Source: Adenophora triphylla var. japonica (taxonomy: Eukaryota; Streptophyta; Magnoliopsida; Asterales; Campanulaceae). Taken from it: a DNA stretch of 64,000 nucleotides. The stretch is taken from NCBI GenBank assembly GCA_022495995.1, contig JAFEMH010002447.1:62001-126000 (forward strand). The letters are read 5' to 3'. The notes beneath the pieces are model-generated. The model was not told the DNA's origin. It was given only the letters and a program-made list of their open reading frames with translations, and did no database searches. The number at the start of each line of letters is the position of its first letter. Position 1 is the stretch's first letter. Positions 1-12,191 of this stretch are shown one piece after another. Made by a program: the position numbers and the translations under genes.

Positions 1-74
1 GATCGACTTACCTTCTGGTATTTCCACCAAGAAGCCAAAGTAGCTAATGCATCAGCGAATCTGTTCTTATCTCG

Positions 75-491
75 CTACAGGAACTGAAATGACACTTCTT
101 TAAACTGACCAACGAGCTCTGCGATATAAGAATGGTACTTCTGGAGACAAGGGTCCATCATCTTCCATTTATTGGCAGCTTGGTTTATTATCAGCAGAGA
201 ATCGCCAAATACCTCTAGCTCATTGATATTCCGCTCGAGGGCAGCCTCAAGACCGGCTATGTAAGCTTCATACTCGGTTGCGTTGTTGGTAACTGAGAAG
301 TTAAGTTTGATGGCGATAGGAGTGTGCATGTCATTTGGATCTACCAGAACCATCCCAATGCCATTACCTCTCTTATTTGCTGCACCATCGAAGAATAGCT
401 TCCATCGGTTGCTGCTTTCTACCACAAAGATTCCCTCATCAGGAAATTGAAGATCTGGCCCTCGGACTTCTGTGCTGGGAGAGTCAGCCAA
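75..491 (-). pseudogene. TE1 second (archaeal-type) RNase H domain
   Basis: This 138-codon stretch carries the RNase H-fold pattern of the second RNase H of Tat elements: LFFDGAANKRGNGIGMVL near residues 30-50, NNATEYEAYIAGLEAALE near 68-86 and a FGDS acidic motif near 95-98. In the family it follows the ordinary RNase H in the same polyprotein and is thought to help remove RNA from the RNA-DNA hybrid. A TAG separates it from the upstream RNase H at 492-494 and another TAG ends it at about 75; both sit where a CAG codon would fit. The reading frame is the same as the RT part, so only point stops break it. It would continue into integrase to the left of position 1. Confidence 0.85.
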
Positions 492-1946
492 CTAATCAGC
501 CAAAGCCTGCCCTTTGATTGCTTTTCGGATCACATACTTGATATCGAACTCTGCTAGGAAGAAAGTCCATTTTGCGAGCCTGGTGGATATACTGCCTCTG
601 TCACTCTGAAACAAGTACTTAATCGGGTCCATTTTGGAGACTAGATGCACTGTATGAGATAGCATGTAATGCTTTAACTTTCCTACCACCCAAACCAAAG
701 CTGCACACGTCTTCTCCAGAGCGGAATAGTTTAACTCGCTTCCCTGGAATTTATGGCTGACAAAATAGATAGCATTTTCTACCTTTGAGTCCTTCTTTTC
801 TTGCGCTAGCATGGCTCCAATGGCCGTGTCTGTGACTGTCAAGTATAAAAGCAGAGGCTTGCTCCTATGAGGTGGACAAAGGATGGGAGGATTGACAAGA
901 TAAGCTTTAATCTTCTCGAAAGCTAATTGGCACTCTTCATTCCAAATCACCTCCTGGTTCTTTTTCAGCAGCTTGAATATCGGCTCGCACATTGAGGTCA
1001 ACTAGTTGACAAATCGACTGATATACTGCAGACGGCCCATAAAACCCTTTACCTCTGACACAGTCCTTGGTGGCTTCATCTCGACGATTGCTTTGACCTT
1101 TCTCGGATCTACCTCGATGCCACGCTCTGTGACCATGTACCCCAAGACCTTGCCTTGGACAACCCCGAAGGTGCACTTTGTTGGATTCAATCTCATGGAA
1201 TGCTCCCGTAGTCTGTTGAAGAACTTCCTCAGATCAATAAAGTGCTGCCCGTCTGACCCCTTCAAATGAATGATCATATCGTCAACATACACCTCAATTT
1301 CCTTGTGGATCATATCATGGAAAAGAGTGGTGAAGGCCCTTTGATAGATAGCCCCATCATTCTTCAATCTGAACGGCATCACTGTATAGTAGTAAGTACC
1401 CCAAGGAGTAGTAAACGCTGTCTTTCCTTGATCTTCTTCAGCCATTTTGATCTGATTATATCCCGCAAAGCACTCAACAAAAGATTGGACTTCAAAATTT
1501 GCTGTCGCGTCTACGAGCATGTCTATGTTTGGCAGAGGGAAGTCATCTTTGGGACTGGCTTTGTTAAGGTCTCGAAAGTCTACACAAACCTGCACCTTTC
1601 TATTTGCCTTAGTGAACGTCACAATATTTGCGAGCCAGGTCGAATATTCAATCACCTTAATGAAGCCCACCTACAGGAGTTTCTCGATCTCCTCCTTAAC
1701 CTGCAAAGACCATTCGGGCTTGATTCGTCGCAGATTTTACTTGATCGGCTTGGCATCTACATCCAGGGGTATCCGGTGCTCCACAATAGACGTGTCCAAC
1801 CCAGGCATATCTTTATAGGACCAAGCAAAAACATCTACAAACTCTTTGAGCAGCTCAATCAGGGCATCACGCTCGGCTCCAGAGAAGAAGCTACCAATAT
1901 GTGTCTCTTTGGGCTCCTCGGCTGTTCCCAGATTCACCGTGGTCAA
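492..1946 (-). pseudogene. TE1 reverse transcriptase and RNase H
   Basis: Three open blocks in one frame (1946-1737, 1670-1002, 1001-492) together encode the RT palm and fingers, connection and RNase H. The YVDDM catalytic motif lies near 1278-1292, and VCVDFRDLNKASPKDDFPLP marks the RT N-terminal part. IGAMLAQ and YSALEKTCAALVW mark the RNase H. The blocks are separated by single stops (TAA at 1737, TAG at about 1671, TAG at about 1002), all of which fit C-to-T changes in CAA or CAG codons. In a live element this copies genomic RNA into cDNA in the virus-like particle. It is certainly RT, and certainly broken. Confidence 0.92.
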
Positions 1947-2119
1947 TATCTCATCGGCAGCTTGGGCCCGGCTTTCCTTTCGGTCACAAACCTGCTTTGA
2001 ACTATTATCTAAAAATTGCTCATCTATTGTGCCTGCATTATTTTCGATTGAATCTTGCTTAATTATTTTTAAGTCTTTATGCTCATTTTTAGTTAAGAGA
2101 TCAATCGTTAAATTTGCAA

Positions 2120-3781
2120 TTAAGGGATACTCGGAAGATCGATTATTTCATTAAGAGCAAACGGGAAAACACCATTAACAACACGACGATGGTCTTCAGT
2201 CGTGAGGACATCAGACCTATCACTAGACTCGAACTCAATTACAAGAGACTCAGAAGAACGACTCAAGACATGAGGAGAAAATTTGGACACAGAAGGACCG
2301 GGATGAGGTTTCAGCACGAGATTCTCGATCATAGTCTCTTTACTGGCAACGGGTCCTTTGAAGGAAGTCCAATTCTTCAAGGGCATCCCTACAACTGTCA
2401 CCAAAGTGCGCGGGTCCATCACCGACTCATTCTCAAATTCAAGCACAGCTACCACATCATCATCTGGGGAAAAATCAATCAAATCCAGGGGATCCTTGGC
2501 AGCAACAAACTTCTCCGCAGGCATCTCCACTGTGTGCATAACACTTCCAGACTCTAACAACCCCAGATCTCCAAACAAGTTTGTTAGGTCACCGTCTATA
2601 TCCACGGGATCGGCACCACGAATCTTGTGGACTACAGGCTCATTGAAAGAAATCTTCTCAAAATGATCAACATAGTCAGGTCCCCAAAAATGATAACTGT
2701 TTTCATACGTGGCAGTCACACCTGGTCTCCTGGGCAGACTAATGAACATTTCTTTCATTGGGTCCTGGCTGGTAAAAATCTTTCGTATCACTTCCATCCT
2801 TTCTTCCATCTGACTTAACCTTAGCTCTGGACAAGCGAACATCTCACCATTTTCCTGGACAAAATGCTTATTGAGAAACCAACTGTAGAGTCGCACATCA
2901 GACCTCTTATATCTCTTCCCGGCAGCGAGAGTCATCCGCTCCTTGAGTGTCTCAGCTTTGTCATATGCCTTATCTTCTTCGGTCACGACATACCCCAAAC
3001 CTCGCTTGTTTCTTTTAGGCTCAGGCATTTCAATTTTATACTGTCCTTGCTGGCGCTTCCCTAATCCCAGGCCAGGAATGTAATTCATGCTTTGCATCAT
3101 CTTCAATACAGGAGGAATCATATCTGAGGACGTTGTCAGATTAATAGCACAGACCTGCCCCTTCGGCTTTTCAATCGTAAACCCGCTAAGCATTAGATTT
3201 TCCTGGTCAAGCTTAATCTCCATCACAGGCATAGTACTAGTGCTAGTCCCTTCAATGGTGACCCTATCTCCATAAATAGTTGTCAATATACCATCCTGGA
3301 CAAATTTCAAGCACTAGTGTAGTGTAGAGGCTACTGCTCTAATCTCATGTATCCAAGGTCTTCCCAACAATGCTGAGAACGTAACAGGGATATTAATTAC
3401 TTGGAACTCCACCGCCATTTCTTTACCTCCGAATAACAAATTCAAGGAAACAATCCCCAAAACTGCCCTAGAAGTCGAATCATATGCTTTGATGGTTTGG
3501 TTGGACGGTTTGAGACTCGTTGCATCAATATCCAGCATGCTCATCATTTTTGCTGGAAGCACATTCATGGCTGAGCCATTGTCCACCAACACGTGAGGGA
3601 TTCGGAGCCCCTCTAAAGGCACGGTAATATGCAAAGACTCATTGTGTTTTGATCCATAGGGAGGCAAATGAAGCTCTGTGAATGTGGTAATATTTCCATA
3701 CTGGGCTATCCCAATCAACTGACATGCTTCGTCCGAGGTTGCATTGACAGACACCCTAGTCTTGGATAGAGCTTCTTCCAA
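2120..3781 (-). pseudogene. TE1 aspartic protease and G-patch-like linker
   Basis: The upstream block (3781-3314) is a retroviral-type aspartic protease: HVLVDNGSAMNVLPAKMM holds the catalytic Asp, and LLGRPWIHEI is the flap-distal motif. A TAG at about 3313 splits it from the next block in the same frame (3310-2120). That block starts CLKFVQDG and contains IPGLGLGKRQQGQ, a glycine-rich G-patch-like segment, followed by a long acidic linker of unknown role. G-patch motifs usually bind RNA or helicases; here the function is inferred only. A frameshift near 2110 separates this part from RT. The same protease-G-patch-RT order is seen in TE6. Confidence 0.85.
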
Positions 3782-5912
3782 ACATTAGCTTATGGGGATA
3801 AGACGAGGTAAGCAACGACCACAAAGAAATGTCGGCTTGAGTTCTCTTTAGCTGAGTCAAGATTGGATCATCCTGGACTACTTCCTCTCCAGCTAGTCTA
3901 TAAGGATTTTGCGAAGTTTGTGGATCTGAAACTGCGATTCCCTTGTCTTTTCCGAACGGTCCAGCACTATCTGCACCCATCGTTCTGCCTGACCTGGTCA
4001 AAAAATTTACTTCTTTATCACTTTCATCCACAAAGCTTTTACTGGCTTCTTTGAGTTCAGCCAACATCAATGGAGCCGAGCGAGTACTGTAAGGCCAAGC
4101 TGCTTGCCTTATCTGATTTACTGACAAAGGTGTTTCTAAATTAGCTGCCACCCTGAGTTCTTCCAAAGAGAGTGGAGAAACTTTCGGAAATATAGAGGAA
4201 ATAGCATTGATAACCAACTGCTCTTCATATTCATCATAATCTACGGAATTATTTAACTCACGCAAATCATCAAGGTACAAAACATAACAGAAATTGTCTT
4301 TCATTTCATCAACAAAATGGGTTACATCAGAAATAACTTCCTCAGACTTACAATCATTACTACAGTTGTCACCTACAGACTCACCAAATTCTAACATGTT
4401 CACAAAATAGTCATAGCCAACATTGATCAAATTCACACCATTGTTCGGTAAAGGGTTCTTGACGGTGTTCGGATGAGGAGATTTCTCAATCTTCTTTTCA
4501 TCAACCAGTCCCTGAATTATCTTCTTGAGCGTGTAACAAGTGTTGGTAGTATGCCCAGGATATTGGTGAAATCTGCAGTACTTGCTTGTATCAAGGTTGG
4601 GGTTAGGGTTAAGAGGATTGTAGTTATCTAGCGGCTTAATCATTCCGGTCCTGATCAAACCGTTAAAGACCTCTTCGGTGGTCATACCCAGATCATCGAA
4701 CCTTTGCTGCTGTCGAGGTTGGAACCTTTTTCCATTTTGCCCACCGCTATTTCCACCTTGCAAGTTGTTGACACTACTATCTTTGGTGACCTCCTTCCCT
4801 TTTGGAGCCATTGAGGCAACTGGATTAGCGGCTCTATAACGGTATCCTCCACTTCCACTGCTACCACTAACATTGGTACTCTGGGCAAGGTTGAAAAGTC
4901 TATTCTCACTTCGGGCACCCATCCCAACCATTTCTCTCAAGTCAGGGTACCATCCTTTCCCAATAGCTTCACGCAACACTGGCTTCACACAAGACAAGAA
5001 AATGTCCTTTTGGTCTTGTAAAGGAATCGGCTCGGACAACTCATTTAGCTTGGCATTCCACCTCTTATAAAATTCAGTGATCGATTCATCGCTCTTTTGA
5101 ATAGTACCCACCAAATCATCTCTAGTCGTGCGCCATTCAAGATTTCCCCTATACTTCTCCAGAAAGGTTTCGGTAATCTGGCTCCAAGTAGAACGACTCT
5201 CTTGCTTCAAGGCGAGGAACCATGTAAGTGCTGGGCCCTTAAGAGCAAGATGGAAGTACGAAGCCATGAATTCATGAGTACAACCCATCGCTCCCATTGT
5301 CATTACATAAGTGTCAATATGAGTCTTTGGACATGCTGTACTGTCAAACTCCATTTTAGGCATTTTGAATTTATGTGGGAGGGGTGTCACCTGACCCGGA
5401 TCAACTACCTTGAGACCACTGGACCCTACTGTCAATTTGTCAATCTGCTGCTGCATTTGTTTTAACAATTCAGTCACCTATGGAGTCATCCTGGGAAGCT
5501 GAGGAATAGTAGGGGCAATAGTTGAAGAGGGCACCGGAAAAGCAGATGGAACTTCTGGAACATGTCTAACAGGCAGAGCAGCTGGAGGAAGGCCGAAAGT
5601 ACTAGGAACATTTATTTTGCTATCTAACAAACTCACCGAACTTGGCACCCTATTTCCATACATATCATACCCATTAAACTGCCCCAAATTCTGAACATTA
5701 GGTTGCTGAGGACCAAGTTGAGCTGACTGATACCCGAACTGACTTTGAGCTGAAGCCCCGACATTCACACAAGGAGCCGAGTAAGGGGTAGAACCGTACA
5801 AGTGTTGAGTAAGAGGAGAACATACCACAGACTGGGAGAAACCACTTTGAAACTGAGACTGGTTACGAGAATACTGCGGGAACCCGTCTTGGCAAACCTG
5901 GCTACCCGACAA
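3756..5912 (-). pseudogene. TE1 gag (capsid, nucleocapsid)
   Basis: Two open blocks in one frame (5912-5478 and 5477-3756) are split by a single TAG. The first is Gln, Pro and Ser rich and low in complexity. The second holds a retrotransposon gag capsid domain (about residues 55-200: ALKGPALTWFLALKQ, ITEFYKRWNAKLNEL). Near residue 300 is a CX2HX4HX4C knuckle (CRFHQYPGHTTNTC), in which the usual second Cys of the CCHC pattern is His. The same variant appears in TE5 and TE6, so it is a lineage feature and not damage. The end of gag overlaps the protease frame by 26 bases, so a frameshift lies between them. Confidence 0.88.
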
Positions 5913-6301
5913 ACGATACTGGCTACCCTGATGCTGCGAACTCTGAAGAGCACCATTTAAACCTTGTTGCTGATGAAACTGTCCATACTGAAGACCATTC
6001 AGATAAACACTGTCCTGAGGCTGGGAATAACCTCCTTAGAACTGAAATTCATACTGACCCAGAGGCATTGAGGTATTAGGAGCTGGAGAAGAAGTTAAAT
6101 CGAAGAAATTTGACGACTTGCTACCACTCTTGCGAATCTATCCTGAGCACCTTGACTTTAGACCTGAGACACCGGAGGAGGAACCCTTCCTTGTGCATTC
6201 ATGACCGTCCCCTGCACTGGCATGCGGTCAGGGCGAGGAGCATAATTAAGAGGAGGAGGCATGGCATGATAAGTGGGTTGAGGTGAGGAGTGGTGAACAG
6301 G

Positions 6302-6607
6302 TTAGAGCAGGGGAGAAGCAGATCCAATTCCAGTGTTGCTGTCTTCAATAATCTCTTCATAAGAACCGTCATCCCGGTGGAGCACCGCAATCCCACGGGC
6401 ACGCATAGATTCAACAAAGCTAGCATGCGCTTCTTCCTCCCGAGCTTTGGCATTCTGGGAAAGCAAATGAGACTCACGCTCCCGAGCTAGAGCAGCCTCC
6501 AAAGTAGCTCTCATCTCCTCCATAAACATGTCGTTCAGACCTGACTGGCCCATATAAGCAGAACTACCAACAGATTGAGTAGAGAAAACATCACCACTTC
6601 CTGACAT
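6302..6607 (-). pseudogene. TE1 gag N-terminal piece
   Basis: The ORF starts at an ATG at 6607 and encodes a 101-residue helical, charged segment (EEMRATLEAALARERESHLL), likely coiled coil. It stops at a TAA around 6302. Pro-rich peptide continues in the same frame, then the main gag resumes in another frame at 5912, so at least one stop and one frameshift lie between. It is the first ATG-led ORF downstream of the primer site, which is why I take it as the N-terminus of gag. A separate small ORF is possible but less likely. Confidence 0.55.
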
Positions 6608-7897
6608 TTCTGAATCTGAATCAAATGAAACCCCAGAAAATTCTTGAACTGCCTCGGCAATACGAACTAAACGGGCACCCGGGACGGAAGCACGAATCCA
6701 ACTCGCCGTAACTACAAGGTAAAAATAGGGTTGAGAAGGAGATGAAGGAAGAGACTCTTTAGAAGGTACGGTAGAGGGAGAAGAAAGGAAAGGACTCGTG
6801 CAAACATCTTATTTATGTTCAAGTATAAATTGATGTCTTTTAAGTCCTAAGCAAAGTTGGAAAAGGATAAGCCATTATTTTCGCATTCTAACCTCGGGGG
6901 AACCTAGAGACGCACCATTCAAATTATACCAAATGTTTTGCATAGAAATTAATAATAGGTAATAACACCTAAACAAGACCTAAGCACATATGAGACGGAC
7001 GAGCGATCCAAATTTCTGGGGAAATTTGGGCAGCATGACGGGTATTTTTGAAAATTTCAAAGAAAAATCCAGCATGACCTCTCGTCGGTGCACGTTGAAA
7101 ATGAGACATGATCTCTCGTTTGAATATGTCATGAGAGCGACATGTCCATACGTGAAACCATGTTGCATTGGCAACATGCCCACAAGTGCTAGGTTTTGGG
7201 GTAGGTATGTATGTCCTATTATAAATTTCGAAAACAACTCATTTTAGTATAATTAAAAATGCTGTGTCAAAACTCAACCATCGGGTAGTTTAAAAAGTGT
7301 GGTTTCACCTATGATGCGCTAGGGGGATAGGATTGATTTTAGGCGCTCAAGCTTAGGCGACATACATCACCGTTCGCGATGCTTCAATCGCACCAAATGG
7401 GTTCTGTATCTAGTGCCATAGTGTGAGGGTGACTATATTCCTTTATTTGCGAAAAATAATTTTGAATCCATTTTTATTTTCTTTTTATTTGAAAAGGGAT
7501 AAAAAACGGAAAATAACACACACACACACACACATAGATTAACAAGGTACAATAATCAACTTCACACTTGATCTAAGGGTCTACCCTTAACCAAAACCTG
7601 AACAACTTCACAGTGGCCAGTTCTGTCACGTGACACAGGACAGCCCTGGCTAAGACTGTCGCACGACTTAGCTAGCCACTGAACCAGGACCTCAAGCAGG
7701 AATCAAACACCCTGCTCCTCATAGCAAGGAACAAAACCTAAGCCCCAGTACACAGCAACATGAAGCATACCAAGACAATAAAACCTCAAAACAAATAAAA
7801 TGCATATATCACATAAAGTCATTAACGATGCACACAAGAATGAACACATTGGATGTTTAAAAGAACGAAAGTTTGACCCTCTTTTGAAAACAAATTT
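6608..7897 (-). other. TE1 untranslated leader between primer site and gag
   Basis: No convincing coding sequence is present in these 1.3 kb. Visible pieces are a CA microsatellite (about 7516-7534), a perfect 12-bp palindrome TGTCACGTGACA at 7624-7635, a related half-palindrome near 7655-7666, and a small hairpin with CATGTTGC and GCAACATG arms at 7159-7178. Long leaders are usual in Tat elements. Confidence 0.6.
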
Positions 7898-7919
7898 CAA
7901 GTCCCCAGCAGAGTCGCCA
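7898..7919 (-). promoter_or_regulatory. TE1 primer binding site
   Basis: The minus strand reads TGGCGACTCTGCTGGGGA directly after the LTR, with one spacer base. This is the primer site typical of Tat/Ogre elements, thought to pair with an arginine tRNA 3' end. It fixes both the element strand and the LTR boundary at 7921. Confidence 0.85.
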
Positions 7920-8270
7920 CTGAATGTACGCTCGCCGAAAAATTTATGGAAAATGGGAGTCGCCACGCCGTTTTAAAGGAAACATTGAAAACCTTTTGAA
8001 AATAGATAATGGGTTCGGGGGTCAGGTTACGTGTTGGGAAGAACCGAGAGTTCACCCAACACGCCTCATAAATGAGTCTTTCAACAATAAACATCCAATA
8101 TATTCATAGTGTGTGCAAGCATTTAAGACAATAAACGTGATAAATGGATTTTATTGATAAATGAGATTGCTACAACTCGTGAGCCACTTGGTACAAAGGG
8201 GGGCCACATCCCAGATACAAATCAAAGAACAAATTACAATTGGAAAGGGAGCTTCTGCCGAATGGCAAGA

Positions 8271-8353
8271 TGTGTCGTGTGACACAGGATCTGCCTGGCT
8301 AGTTGTGTCGCATGACACAGGACTCAGCCTGGCAGGTTGTGTCGCGTGACACA
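8271..8353. repeat. Three spaced CpG-centred palindromes in the TE1 LTR
   Basis: Three 16-bp units that vary only in the centre lie at 8271-8286 (TGTGTCGTGTGACACA), 8304-8319 (TGTGTCGCATGACACA) and 8338-8353 (TGTGTCGCGTGACACA). They are spaced 33-34 bp apart and joined by similar CTGCCTGGC or CAGCCTGGC linkers. They lie downstream of the TATA box on the minus strand, so they would be in the transcript and could fold as hairpins. Confidence 0.75.
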
Positions 8354-8965
8354 GGATGCCCATCTGCAGAAACCTTACAAAATGAACACAGAATGAACTG
8401 AGATCTATTCAGATCGAATCACAACATCAATTCAACTCAGGAAACAACGAATCAATAACGAATTGACTAAGGGGGTGTGGATATGGGATGATCCACACTC
8501 CCTTGGCAAACAAGCCACAATTACAATAAGATCAAACCATAAACATGAAATTATACCAAACAAATTGAATTAAATAGAGAGATGGCGATTGTAGTTCGAC
8601 AATTAGAACAGAATGAGTCTAATTATCAGATCAGATGAAGAGAGATTGCATGAATTATGAAGATAGCAAAGTATATGAGAGAGAATGGAGGGATGAATTA
8701 ATTACCTTTGTAGATCCACAAATTCTACACCAAGTTAGGTATAGAATTCTTCTAAACCAGCTTCAGGACCGGATTGGACTTGAGGAATATGGTGGATTGA
8801 AGATCTAGGTGGTAGCATGTGAGTTGGGTTGAATTGAGGGAGTGTAGGAGGGAGTTGGGTATGAGAGAGAGAGGCTTGTATATGTTTTGTTGTGTGTGTT
8901 ACGCTACCAATTGGGCAGAGTAACAGTATGTCAAAAAGGGGATCCAGAAATGAGAGGGGGAGGGT

Positions 8966-9051
8966 TTTATTTATAACCTGCTGGTGAGGGGCTACTTGTG
9001 TCGCACGACCTAACGGTGTGGCTTTCCGTGGCTCGTTGTGTCGCACGACTA
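8966..9051 (-). promoter_or_regulatory. TE1 LTR core promoter with upstream palindromes
   Basis: The minus strand carries a TATAAATA box at about 8966-8976. Upstream of it (higher coordinates) are two copies of GTGTCGCACGAC, at about 8998-9009 and 9038-9049. Spacing and content match the promoter-proximal palindrome arrangement seen in TE3, TE5 and TE6. Confidence 0.6.
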
Positions 9052-9627
9052 GACAAGCCAATAACCGTTTCTGGCGCCAACCAACTTGTTCTGGAACATT
9101 TCGGGATAATTCCCAATAGGTCCAAAACAAATAATTCCCTGTAGGTCCTTTTGACTGGAAAAAATACTTAAAAGTACTTCCTTCGTAAGAAACTTATAAA
9201 AAGTCTCCGGAAGTCTCGGAACGGACCGGGAATATACCAAAACGCCCCTAGTGCAATTTTATTATATTAAAAGGAACCTATAAAGGGTCGCGAATTAGAT
9301 TGGGGTACTTACACTCGGTCATAGGTCTTGAGTGAGTTATGATGGGGATTTATCCCTTTGAAGGCCGAGGAGGGTGCTCCTCGTCTTCCAGTGTTGTCTC
9401 GATAGTTGCTTCGCATGTTGAAGGAGTAAATTTCATTAATTGAACTGATTACATCAAACTGCAATCCTACCTTGCTCGAAAAGTAAAAGACTAACAATGA
9501 TTAACCTATTACATAAAAACAGAATAAAACTAATGATAGTATTCTGCCCTTGCTTGTCTGGGGTCTTCATTCATTTGCTAGTTGTCATAGTTTGGATTTA
9601 AATTTTTTGTTGTAGGGGTAGCCAACT

Positions 9628-9883
9628 CAACCAGTTCGTCTATGTATCGCAGCTCTTCTTGTCTCAAGTCATGGGTGGCCCCCGAGTTCTGGTCGTTGAT
9701 GAGATGAGAGGTTGTATCTAGGACGGACAGAACTGTATCATTGTTGTCTTTATGACCATCTAGTATCTCACTTCCAACTATTCGTCTATGTCCCACAGCT
9801 CTCCTTGTCTCAAGTCGTAGTTGGCCCCCCGAGTTTTGGTCATTTGACGAGATGAGGGGCTGTATGTAGGACGGACAAAACTG
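9628..9883. repeat. Two diverged direct repeats of about 108 bp
   Basis: About 108 bp at 9628-9736 recur at 9776-9883. Both contain TCGTCTATGT, CTTGTCTCAAGTC and TAGGACGGACA in the same order. They lie just downstream of the TE2 gag end and carry no ORF. They look like an old tandem duplication in non-coding element sequence. Confidence 0.7.
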
Positions 9884-9897
9884 TGTTTAGGAGAAAA

Positions 9898-11795
9898 CTA
9901 ATGGAGTTTAGCCCGAGGAGGCATGTCTTCTTCTTCATCCTTATCCTCATCATCATTGTCTTCGTTTTTTCTCTTTCGCTTGTTATCCTTTCTCAGGACA
10001 TATCGATCGAGTTTGCCTTCATCAACCCACCTTTGGATCATCCTTTTGAGGGCGATACAGTTCTCAGTGTTGTGACCATAGTCTTTGTGGAAATCAAAGT
10101 GCTTGGAAGGGTCACGTGGGTACTTTAGTTGGTCATTGAGTGGACGAGGATTTGGAAGGTTCACGAATTGCATGATTTCAGTGATAGGTTTGGTGAGGGG
10201 GTGAAGATCTCAGCCATTTCAGTTCCCCGTGCTCTGTTTTTGCCCTTGTAGCTGCTTCCATTCGAAACCTGGTTGGTGCCAGTTGTTTCTGTTTCTATTT
10301 TGTCAGAATTTTTCTTGCCTTTCCTTCTGCCATGGCTATGGCATACGCCACATTGAATAAATCAGATTTAGACTTGGGCTCTCTGGCGGAGAGTTCATAT
10401 ATCAATTACCCGGATCTATGTCCGGAATTGAAGCAGACGATCACCTCCCTGTCGATCAGGCTTTCCTCTACTTGATCTGCCATAGCTCAGATTGGTTTCA
10501 TTCTTTCCTTGATCAATGTTAGCAAGGTCAGTCAATCTCTTTTTCCTTTTCCCTGTCGTGGCAAAGTGATCCAGGAACTTCCTTCTCATATTCCTCCAGC
10601 TATCAATGCTTCCCTTTTTTAGCTCACGGAACCAGGTCAACGCTGTTCCGGAGAAGGTACTCGCAAAAGCTTTGCAGAGAATGTCATCTGCTTTGGTGAG
10701 GAGGGCAATAGTGGATTCGAAACTTTGCACATGGTCCCTTGCGTCGGTGGTTCCCACATACTTGTCAACACTTGGGACTTTAAAGGCAGGGTTAGGAGGT
10801 ATTTCATTGATTTCTTGTGAGAATGGACGGGTGGCACTTGTGTCATCTTCTTCAGTTTCTTTTTTACCCATTTCCATCTCATCAATCCTCTTCTTCAGCA
10901 TTAATAGCTCTCTGGCATCAATCCCATTTTCAGAGCTGAAATGAGAGCTTCAGTGGGAACTGCGGTGGGACCTTTCTCTTGGGTGACCATTCACCCTGCT
11001 ATGTTCCTCATCATCTCGATGGTTCTCTTCTCGTCTAGAGGGTGTTTTTTCTTTCCTCGGTTCCCCTTCATGGTGAAGGATCATTCTGTTAGGACGAGGG
11101 CTCCTCAGCCTTATAATGTTCCTAGGACGAGGTGAATTAAGCCGAGGATGATTGTTATGCCTAGGAGAAATGTTACGATGAGGAGGGGAGAAACGTCTAA
11201 CCTGACTGAGCCTTGCTCGTAAGTCATCCAAGTTTGACCGAGGATGAAGAGGTTCATCTTGGAGGTTTTGCTTAGATAGTACATCAGGCTCATGGTGAGG
11301 GGGATTTTGGCCATGAGGAGAGCTCCTCTGACTACCACGCCTGTCACCTTGAGTATCCCTTCCACGAGAATTTCCTGTCCTCGTAGGTCTGATGAACTCG
11401 GCCAATGAGTTTTCGGGATCCAATTGCAACAGAGCATTTTGAGTTTCATAAATACGCTACAAAGTCTCCATTTGTTGGTGCAGGAGAGTCCTACGATCAG
11501 TTGGCTGGGCAGAAGTCCCAGTTGCTCCCTTTTCGGGGTTCCTCATCGTCTGGCTATCAGCAACCCTTCGTCTACGACGACGACGAGGAAGGTTGTCCAT
11601 ATTTACCTCGGCAGTTGGCTGTCCAATAGAACGTAGGGTCATTCCGAGGGGAGGTAGCCCATCAATTAATGGTGGTGGGAGAGGAAGCAGCTCTCCATTG
11701 GGGAGAGGGAGACCAATCCTTGTGTTAATAGGAATATCCTCCACCAAAACTTGATCTCCTTCATGAGTAACTCTAACAGTTTGCTCGGCTTCCAA
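9898..11795 (-). pseudogene. TE2 gag
   Basis: Open blocks at 11795-11457, 11429-10950 and 10901-10416 share one frame and are split by a TAG (a CAG site) and a TGA (a CGA site). The last block, 10173-9898, is in another frame. The N-terminal part is Pro rich with a run of seven Arg. The middle is Arg/Ser/His rich. The third block is the capsid domain (DARDHVQSFESTIALL, ALTWFRELKKGSIDSW). The final block carries HKDYGHNTENC, a knuckle remnant, and a very acidic tail. A frameshift lies near 10440, where the capsid peptide turns to nonsense. No protease or RT follows in the window. Confidence 0.8.
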
Positions 11796-12191
11796 TGGAA
11801 TTAGGATTGTTGTTCAAACAGAATTCTTAACAGAGCCCTCAAGCGAATAGAATTGTTACAGCCAAACAGTGATTTCCAGGCGGACTTTAGGCCAAAATTC
11901 CAGCGAACAGATCTTTCAGGCAGCCGAAATTTAAACGAATCAGTAATCCAAGGCGGACAATTTTCTTGGTTTGAACATAACAGATTTTCAAATGGAACAG
12001 ATTTTTTCCGGCCGAAACAGAATTATTTCCGGGCAAAATTGACTTTTTTCAGGCGGAATTTGATTGTCAGACGCATAAAATTCTGGCAAATAAGAAATTC
12101 CAGACAATTTAATGGATATTAGAAGTGTTTCTTGGCAATGGAATCAATCTGATGCTGCCAAAAACGATTGGATCAGCCCAAATCCGCGATA
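11796..12191 (-). other. TE2 leader, no gene seen
   Basis: This short region between the TE2 gag start and its probable LTR has no ORF or recognisable primer site. Several GGCGGA and GGCCGAA-like words recur between 11870 and 12060, without a clear period. Confidence 0.4.

Larger units (their letters stand above)
1..9313 (-). mobile_element. TE1: Tat-type Ty3/gypsy LTR retrotransposon, 5' part
   Basis: On the minus strand the order is 5' LTR (7921-9313), primer binding site, leader, gag, protease, G-patch-like linker, reverse transcriptase, RNase H and a second RNase H-like domain. The element leaves the window at position 1 before integrase and the 3' LTR. The second RNase H and the GTGGCGACTC primer site place it in the Tat (Ogre-like) group of Ty3/gypsy. 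The right edge is set by the LTR end reading TGTAAGTACC on the minus strand. The flanking CTCGG at 9314-9318 should be the target duplication, but its partner lies outside. At least eight stop or frame lesions make it defective. Confidence 0.9.
7921..9313 (-). repeat. TE1 5' LTR (1393 bp)
   Basis: On the minus strand the LTR starts TGTAAGTACC (at 9313) and ends ATTCA (at 7921), right against the primer site. A TATA box lies at about 8966-8976. The upstream U3 part holds two near-palindromes (about 8998-9009 and 9036-9051), and the transcribed part holds three more (8271-8353). A PBS-like GTGGCGACTC sits inside U5 at 7957-7966. The matching 3' LTR is outside the window, so age cannot be judged. 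Confidence 0.85.

Noticed and set aside
1266..2000. 244-codon plus-strand ORF opposite TE1 RT
   Set aside because: It is a mirror of the RT frame on the other strand. The minus strand carries all RT motifs.
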